The notes beneath the pieces are model-generated. The model was not told the DNA's origin and did not search any database. It saw nothing but the letters and a program-made list of their open reading frames with translations. Position numbers and translations under genes: made by a program. A DNA stretch of 25,000 bases, from NCBI GenBank assembly GCA_964035545.1, contig OZ037771.1, forward strand, positions 8,080,908 through 8,105,907, in the 5' to 3' direction. The stretch is from Bugula neritina. Lineage: Eukaryota; Bryozoa; Gymnolaemata; Cheilostomatida; Bugulidae. How positions within the stretch are numbered: the first letter of the stretch is position 1; the number at the start of each line of letters is the position of its first letter. Shown in pieces: positions 18,980-25,000 of this stretch.

Positions 18980-20280
18980 GGGGTAACGGGGGGGGCACAA
19001 CGGTCATAGGGGTACAAAAAGCCGGCCAAATTGTGAGAGAACTTATTGACTTAGAGTTGTGATTTTTCTTTCATAAAAGGTATTGACATAAATATTCAGC
19101 CATTGTAGTTTGAAAACTTGCAGAACATACGTGTTGAAAAAGCGAGTAAAAAACTGTTTTTACCTACTTTTTGTAAAATTTTTAAAATGTCGTTAAAGCT
19201 TTATAACTTTTGCACTCAAAGACAACAAGCCTAGATTTTACTGATATTGTTGCCATTGCTTGTCTCTACATTGCTTAATTAGTATAACAGCAAACTCTAA
19301 AATAAATTTTCTTTGAGGCACATTTATGTTCAATTTGGCCATCCGGGGCACAATGGGCTACCTGATTATTGTGCCCTGATCACTGTTATTAGTTTGTTTG
19401 CCCAAAAGGTTGGTTGAAATGTTACTAAAATCTATAGGTATAGCCATTTCTGACATTTTTGTAACATATCAAAGACATCAAGGTAAGACTACAAAACTAC
19501 AAGGTTAAGCTCCCCTAATATTTACATCTGGTGAGGTCAAGGTTATGCTATTTTATACATAATACAAAACACTCTGCTGTTGCTACTAGTAGATAGTCAT
19601 GATATTCATAATACATTATATCATTGAGGGAATATACATGTATTTGACTAAAACAAATTGTGATTTGCTCAGTCGCTCCCCCCCCTCTCCCTTCCGCACT
19701 CCAGCCACAAACCGAAGCCATGCACCTTAGCTACAGTTCATAGAAAAAAGTCTCCTCAAAATTTTGTAGCACATGTTACTAAAGTTTTTTTTGATAAAAG
19801 TTCCACTGAAGTGTAAATAAAAAACGTTTTTAGTTCTAAACAGTAATGATAATGGCACCATAGAACCGAGAGATGTGCGTTTGATTTTGCCTTCCTCTGC
19901 TATCCGTGGTGGCACAAACTTTACAGCTAAAACATGAATTTTGCTTTAGATCTGAAAGAATATTTTTATTTATTTGTAATATTAAATAAATAAAGATCAG
20001 ATGCAACAAAATTTGCAAAGTTTCAATATATTTGTTGTGTCCCACCTAGTGGCCCATTGTACCCCGGTACCGGGGCACAATGGACCAACTTTTTCGTCAT
20101 GAAAATTTCATTATTCTGAAAGTTGTGAGAGACATAGAAACAATAAACTGATACCTGTAATAGACAAAAGATGCAGCATTAAGACTAGAGATTATTGAAC
20201 TAGTAACTTGAAAAACAGACGAATGAGAGTAAAAAATGCAAAATTCGGCCCGTTGTGCCCCCCCCCCCCCCCGTTACCCC
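18980..20280. mobile_element. 1.3 kb element with inverted G-tract termini next to TA
   Basis: Left end GGGGTAAC-G(8)-CACAACGG (18980-19003) matches the inverted right end GGGGTAAC-G(15)-CACAACGG (20251-20280). Both abut TATATATA. Inside are GGGGCACAATGGGC (19346-19359) and a palindrome of the same sequence (20051-20086), so the terminal motif recurs. No transposase is seen; the longest internal ORFs (62-69 codons, minus strand, 19727-20045) match nothing. TA flanks suggest a TA-targeting DNA transposon (Tc1/mariner-type target), but the superfamily is not established. Confidence 0.65.
20051..20086. repeat. 36-bp near-perfect palindrome centred on GGTACC
   Basis: Arms CCATTGTACCCC and GGGGCACAATGG flank GGTACC. 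The 18-base arms have two mismatches. The arm sequence equals the terminal motif of the surrounding element. Confidence 0.9.
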
Positions 20281-20289
20281 TATATATAT

Positions 20290-20512
20290 AACAAATTCTG
20301 TTTAGAAGGTCAAGATTTTTCTAGGAGCTCTTGATAGTAGTGACTAGTGACCTTTTAATAATTGGGCTAAGGACTTGCTTTCTATTGAGGAAAAACAGCA
20401 ATGACTGAATGCCTTTCAGCTTTATAGCCTGCACTGGAGTTGGAACCAATGGCTTTGTGTTTACTATAGGCCATTGTTCCAACCACCATATCATGCCTGC
20501 TCTCTAAGAATG
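20290..20512 (-). mobile_element. tRNA-derived SINE, copy 2
   Basis: On the minus strand an A-box-like TGATATGGTGGTTGG (20479-20493) lies about 32 bases before a B-box GGTTCCAACTCC (20436-20447). GAAAGGCATTCAGTCATT and GTCCTTAGCCC follow, as in copy 1 at 5306-5487. The tail ends close to TATATATA beside the 1.3 kb element. Confidence 0.7.
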
Positions 20513-21599
20513 GCAACAAGCTAGTTATTCTCATTAATAAACTCTGATATAGTCAATTGCCAGAGGAAATAAAAATACTGCATTTCCAATAATCTTATAA
20601 ACTAACACATCACAACTTATTATACAATGACACTGGAGTTTTAAAAGCCAGCAAGTCTTGAAAATTTAGCAAATAAAGACTCCTATATATTGATATATTC
20701 ATATAGCATTGTGCTGGAGGAGAAATAAATTTGTGCAGCTTAAGCCTAGTTTACTATTACCTGCTGTACATTTAAAGTTATTCATATGCAGGTGAACACA
20801 CAATGAACCTAAATATATTGCTTAGCTGTAATCAGTGTTTTGTATTATGCTGCAATTCAATACATCAATGTGTTGTTCCTACATTTCATTAACTTTATTC
20901 TAGCTAACAAATCCGGGACTCCCCCTTTTAGCTTAAACACCATACATATAAAGATTTTGTTTTTACTCGTTTCAAGTTTGTGCATAGAGTCAAAAACAAT
21001 TTAAGATAGTGTTTAATGAGACTCAGTCTACAATAATATTCCATATTCTTTGCTTACATAATTGTTGTCAATTATAGGTATAGGCTACATACTAGTGATG
21101 AAACATATTCTTCATTGGACCAGTTGATACCACACAGTGTACCTGCCAGATTATAACCACTGAACAGGTAATTGATATTAAGTAACACTCTACTAATATC
21201 TAGAGTACAAAGCTCTCTGGTATTACTTCCGGTTTTTGTAAACTGCGTAAACGGAAAAGCGGAAAATTCTGCAGAAACGGCGGAAAAGTACTCAACCGAG
21301 CAATCTTTTTGGCATTCGCTGCGTAATACTTTTGTGTATGCACGAGGCATAGGTTTTAGTTGAAAAATGACACAACTCTATTATTAAAATAATCTTGCAG
21401 TAAGAAAACCTTGGCAACGTGTTGAGTACTTAGTCTATTTCACCCCTCTCAACCAACGCGATATCTTTAACTCTACAAGTGCAACCCTTCAACTGTACAG
21501 CTCTAAGACTTACATCTTTTTTGCTTGAACCCAAAATTTTCACTTCGACTTTCCAATATAACAATTTAAGCTAGAGATGGGTAAGCTCAATCTGCTTAC
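20513..21599. other. Intergenic, with a small GC-richer island near 21220-21345
   Basis: Mostly AT-rich. The island has ACTTCCGGTTTT, an ETS-type core-promoter motif, and several CGGAAA/CGGCGG motifs. It could be a promoter for the plus-strand USP locus 1.5 kb downstream. No exon was recognised. Confidence 0.3.
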
Positions 21600-22480
21600 A
21601 AATTATTAGTAACACCTGAATTAAATAATTGTCGATTAAAATAATAATCAAATTAATATTATTTAACTGATAATTATTATTAATGAATTTAACAATAATA
21701 ATAATTATTAATATTAATAATACTAATGGTAATACTCATACTGTAATACTTATACTAATACTAATAGTAATACTAAAAGTATTACTTTTACTAATAGTAA
21801 TACTAACAGCGTTTAATTAATAATATTAAATTTAATAATAATTAATATACTTATAGTTATACTTATTAATAGTTATACTTATACATTAACAATAACTTAT
21901 ACTTATGCTTATAGAGTACGATATAATTTTGACTTTAAGTTTAGGTATTGAATTACATTTATTATAATAATTATTTTACTAATAGTGGTAGTAATGGTAA
22001 TACTAATAGTAATACTAATAGTAAATGTAATACTATCAGCATTACTATTAGTATTAGACTTAGTGCTACTAGTACTATTACTATTGTCTATTAGTATTAG
22101 TATTACTATTACTATAAATATTATTATTGGTATTAAGTTAATTAATAATATTTTAGTATTAAATTAATTATTAATAATGATAATAATATAATCATAATGA
22201 TAATTATCATCATTATATAAATTGTAATATTATTATTAATATTTTAATATAATTTAGTATTATAATTATTAATCATAATGATTCATAATAGTATTGGTTT
22301 TCTTATTATGATACTGCAGTAGTAATTCACATCTGCTTATCTTATTTTTATTTTAATTTCGTTTAATTTTAATTGTAATTCATTAATCAGTAATTGTTAA
22401 TTAGTATTGTAATATTAATATAAGTTTATAACTATACTTATAGTATATTGATTAATAATTATTAAGTCTAAGACAAGATG
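21600..22480. repeat. AT-only cryptic repeat field (TAATAC / TAATAAT)
   Basis: Almost 900 bp of diverged TAATACTAATAGTAATAC and TTATTAATATTA words with many small palindromes (for example TGATAATTATCA near 22200). A leucine/isoleucine-rich ORF at 21985-22167 is an artefact of the composition. Confidence 0.85.
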
Positions 22481-22839
22481 GATAGTAACACTTATACTAC
22501 TAATGTGTTTTATTCAAATTGCTGGGAAAAAGTGCATCAAACTTTCATATTGATGCAGTTAAACTTAAACATATATGTATTTTATGACTTGGCCGTAACA
22601 TTTATTCAAATGTTATCTTGAAACCAGTTTTTACCCTGTTGAGACTCATTTTGACCTTGGGGTGCAGATATAGTGTATTTTAAATGTTTCTTGTGAGAGT
22701 AGCAGTCTTTCATATAAAATAGGCAAACAGTTTGGTTTTTTTAGCCAAATTATTTTTCTGATTATATGATTTGAATTAAAAAATTATTCATTGTTTAGCA
22801 TTTATTGCAATGGTCATGTTGTTTTGATAATTTTTACAG

Positions 22840-22922
22840 ATTACATATGTATAACTAATTTTGGAAATACATGCTTTTTAAATGCATGTATTCAAACTAT
22901 ACGCTGCACGTCATTGCTCCAA
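22840..22922 (+). pseudogene. USP-family deubiquitinase, Cys-box exon
   Basis: The exon follows TTTTTACAG and ends CTCCAA|GTAAAT. It encodes YICITNFGNTCFLNACIQTI, then RCTSLLQ, the USP Cys box (consensus GLxNLGNTCFxNxxLQ), with the catalytic Cys in NTC and the oxyanion Asn present. The family removes ubiquitin from proteins. It is listed with the locus as pseudogene because later parts are broken. Confidence 0.82.
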
Positions 22923-23276
22923 GTAAATTTTGAGTATGTAAATTTTAATTTATATTTTGCTCAGGAAATTATTATGACTTGAAGCTTTGAATGTAATTTC
23001 TTCTATCTATATAAGTAGTAAACAGTCATGTTGTTGTTTCAGACTGTAATCAAATAGTAGATCACTGTTTTGGTCTTTTGGTCTCATTTTAGTTTTTTTT
23101 GTTATATATGCTTCATTTGTTACTGTGCCAGTAGCAATTCCACAGATCAAGGGCTGAATTTCATGGCTAACAATAAATTTCAAATCCCTTATCAAAAACC
23201 AAATGTATAATTGACATTTTAATCAAGAATAGCCACCAATTAAGGCTTTCTTTACATATATATTTTATTTTTAGAG

Positions 23277-23356
23277 GTTTTACCTGATTTTATGAATAAT
23301 GAGCAGCATGATGTTGCAGAGGTATTAATGGAAGTTTATAACATGCGATGCAATAG
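23277..23356 (+). pseudogene. USP-family deubiquitinase, QHD-motif exon
   Basis: The exon follows TTTTTAGAG (a second AG two bases earlier is out of phase) and ends AATAG|GTTGGG. It encodes VLPDFMNNEQHDVAEVLMEV, matching the USP 'QQDAxEFL' block. Only about ten residues separate it from the Cys box, versus roughly 40-60 in typical USPs, so an exon is missing or unrecognised. Confidence 0.75.
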
Positions 23357-23467
23357 GTTGGGTAACATTAACATTGCTTGAACACATTTGTTGCTTATGT
23401 ATAGTTTATAATTCCTAAAGTGACAGTTAGTAGGTACACTAAACACTTATGCTCTTTTCTTCAACAG

Positions 23468-23576
23468 GACAAAATTGTTCTGGTCAAAAGTTGAATAGTT
23501 GACTAAATGTCATTTCTAAAATGCTGAAACAGCATTTGCTCAGTCAATGAATTTATTACCGGTTCCTCTATTAGAG
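23468..23576 (+). pseudogene. USP-family deubiquitinase, broken zinc-knuckle exon
   Basis: The exon follows CTTCAACAG and ends TTAGAG|GTGAGT. One frame gives SGQKLNS then a stop; the next frame gives LTKCHF, a stop, then NAETAFAQSMNLLPVPLLE. Together these follow the USP order 'FxGxLxSxxxCxxC...F..LxLPI', showing one frameshift and at least one nonsense change. A shorter exon starting after CTGAAACAG (23533) would avoid the stops but lose the first zinc pair. Confidence 0.7.
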
Positions 23577-23662
23577 GTGAGTTGGCAACAAATAGAACAT
23601 TTATTTTATTGGCACTATAGCATCATGTTTTTGTAATAGCTATTTTGTTTTATTTGTTACAG

Positions 23663-23736
23663 AGTGAGGTCACACTGCAGGGCACCCTGCGGCATCAATT
23701 CAGTTCCAAGAAACTAGATGGATATGTTTTCGAAAG
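23663..23736 (+). pseudogene. USP-family deubiquitinase, exon 4 of the fragment
   Basis: The exon follows TTTGTTACAG and ends GAAAG|GTACTT. It encodes SEVTLQGTLRHQFSSKKLDG then YVFE, equivalent to the USP 'L...L..F..E.LDGY.C..C' region. The two cysteines normally following Tyr are absent. The junction in phase 2 joins the next exon to give Ser. Confidence 0.8.
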
Positions 23737-23826
23737 GTACTTTGTGCATTTTATGTTTACATATTTTGGACCATATTCTTGAGAATTTCTGACTACTGAA
23801 TAAATACTCATGTTACTATTTTCCAG

Positions 23827-23980
23827 CTCTAGTAGTCTAGATATAACTGTACAACTGTCTCAGTTTACAAAGCTTCCAAAAGTTTTAGCTATCACTTTGA
23901 AAAGATTTGATGAATCAGGAGTCAAGTTAACTAAAAACTTGGAAGTACTGGATTTGCTTTATATAACAGATAAAAGTGGG
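23827..23980 (+). pseudogene. USP-family deubiquitinase, LKRF exon
   Basis: The exon follows TATTTTCCAG and ends AGTGGG|GTGAGA. It encodes DITVQLSQFTKLPKVLAITL, then KRFDESGVKLTKNLEV, the USP 'LPxVLxIxLKRF' block. The reading frame is intact here. After the next intron, bases 24060-24165 read HSGSNNCDKGTAV in one frame, recalling the USP His box 'HSGSSNSGHYTAY', but the Gly-His-Tyr is lost. Confidence 0.82.
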
Positions 23981-24165
23981 GTGAGAAGTATTTAACAAAT
24001 ACTTGTATACAAAGAGGCACAATAGTGAGATTTAAATAAAAGAGCATTTTATTGCTGTTGCAGGAACAAATATTTAATTAGCTCCAAGAACAAATGCAAT
24101 AGGTATTACTGACATTCTGGTTCTAATAACTGTGATAAAGGTACAGCTGTATAATCAGCTATATT

Positions 24166-25000
24166 GTTTATCTTTTGCTGTGTGTTTTGTCATTAGCTTT
24201 GCACTTGTGAAGAAAATTGTAATTTGTTGATTGTTTGTTTGGGCAGCTTTGTTTGCGTTCAAGAAGAGAATCCTTGAAATATTTCCCTGGCTACTCACTG
24301 TTACAAATTCATAGGACTTGCTTGCTAGCATGTGCAAGTCCTTTGAAGTTGACTGCTGAGTTGACAGAACAGTAAACCACCAGCTCCGTCGCAAGACTCC
24401 AATGTAATCAAGTTGCTTTTTACAAATTGGTTTGGTTTCAATGTAGCTGTTACACCACTGTGATTGCGATTGTCACTTTCAAAGTAAAGAGTGACAGCTG
24501 ATTGTTCCATTATTATTTACATATTTCCTCTAGAGTCTAGATCGTATTGTAGCATCAAAGAAGACCTACTAAAAATATATTGATTTAGTTAGCCGTATTT
24601 TAACCGTTAGCAAAACTTTGCAAAATGTATACATTCATATTAGGTGTTTAGGGCATTAAAACTTTGATAAGCCTGTGCATATTTGCAATTATATGTAAGG
24701 GGTTATAAGCCATGACGAAGTTTCGGTTGTTCAGCATTTTGGTGACATTTCGTCAGCAGATATGTTTTTGTAATTTTTATTTGCTGTGCCTTTATACAAA
24801 ACTAAAAAATTGATTTGTTTTTTTTTCCCACTTTTACTCATATCATTGCATCATATTTTATGTTTTATTGTATAAATATCAAATAGTTCTTCAAGTTATT
24901 GTGTTCTTTGATTACATCATGCTGTACAGTAATACATACAAGTTACTAGTCTGTACATTTTCACTCACACCTTTACAATATTATTTTAAAGAACAAAAAT
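24166..25000. other. No supported feature
   Basis: AT-rich. A 61-codon minus-strand frame (24325-24510, starting MEQSAVTLYFESDNRN) faintly recalls RRM-like segments of PARP14-type proteins, but no splice context or second motif supports it. Confidence 0.5.

Noticed and set aside
23040-23100. Possible missing USP exon after TTGTTTCAG
   Set aside because: Only one phase is open for a short distance, it does not fit the neighbouring phases and shows no USP motif.
24325-24510. Possible PARP14-type RRM fragment on the minus strand (VTLYFES...)
   Set aside because: One short resemblance only, no neighbouring exon or splice support.

Overview
This is a eukaryotic, AT-rich, intron- and repeat-dense window, most likely from a marine invertebrate. 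A lophotrochozoan is plausible, because the two SINE copies carry a central block resembling the core seen in mollusc SINEs; the taxon is an inference only. There are no prokaryotic operons, rRNA genes or tRNA genes. Coding exons are short, so most were read from splice sites and conserved motifs rather than long ORFs.

Host genes. (1) A plus-strand atlastin/GBP-family dynamin-like GTPase runs from 71 to 10128 in eight exons: 71-208, 5538-5693, 5873-6013, 6384-6525, 7981-8102, 8839-8967, 9186-9325 and 9486-10128. The P-loop exon lies left of the window. All junction phases agree and give 536 residues: GTPase-domain remainder, helical region, long coiled coil, C-terminal hydrophobic hairpin. 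The G4 'RD' motif reads K-N. (2) A small minus-strand gene of unknown function, 16383 to 15383, has four phase-compatible exons and a coiled coil. (3) A plus-strand ubiquitin-specific protease (USP) fragment, 22840 to about 24165, keeps the Cys box. It lacks part of the fold, has stops and a frameshift, and has degenerate zinc and His motifs, so it is probably a pseudogene.

Mobile elements. A decayed minus-strand Ty3/Gypsy remnant (about 985-4885) sits inside intron 1 of the GTPase gene with microsatellites and a truncated SINE. A minus-strand Penelope-like element (about 16700-18978) has an RT with YRDD, a GIY-YIG endonuclease and, in its 3' region, a hammerhead-ribozyme-like fold. Beside it is a 1.3 kb element (18980-20280) with inverted G-tract termini next to TA. 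A second SINE copy (20290-20512, minus), a MITE-like element (11538-11802) and two LINE fragments (12228-12655 plus; 14180-14560 minus) complete the set.

Tandem repeats. These are CCACTA and CTG (340-631), CACG/TA (5064-5305), a 26-bp repeat that duplicates a 5' splice site (8097-8520), a 38-bp repeat with inverted parts (10480-10915), a 20-bp repeat with 100-bp higher order (12661-12980), a 12-bp repeat (13763-13822), CT (14006-14171), TA (16566-16691) and an AT-only cryptic-repeat field (21600-22480).

The most notable observations are the splice-donor minisatellite, the hammerhead-like fold in the Penelope element, the small minus-strand gene, and the GTPase gene with its altered G4 motif.
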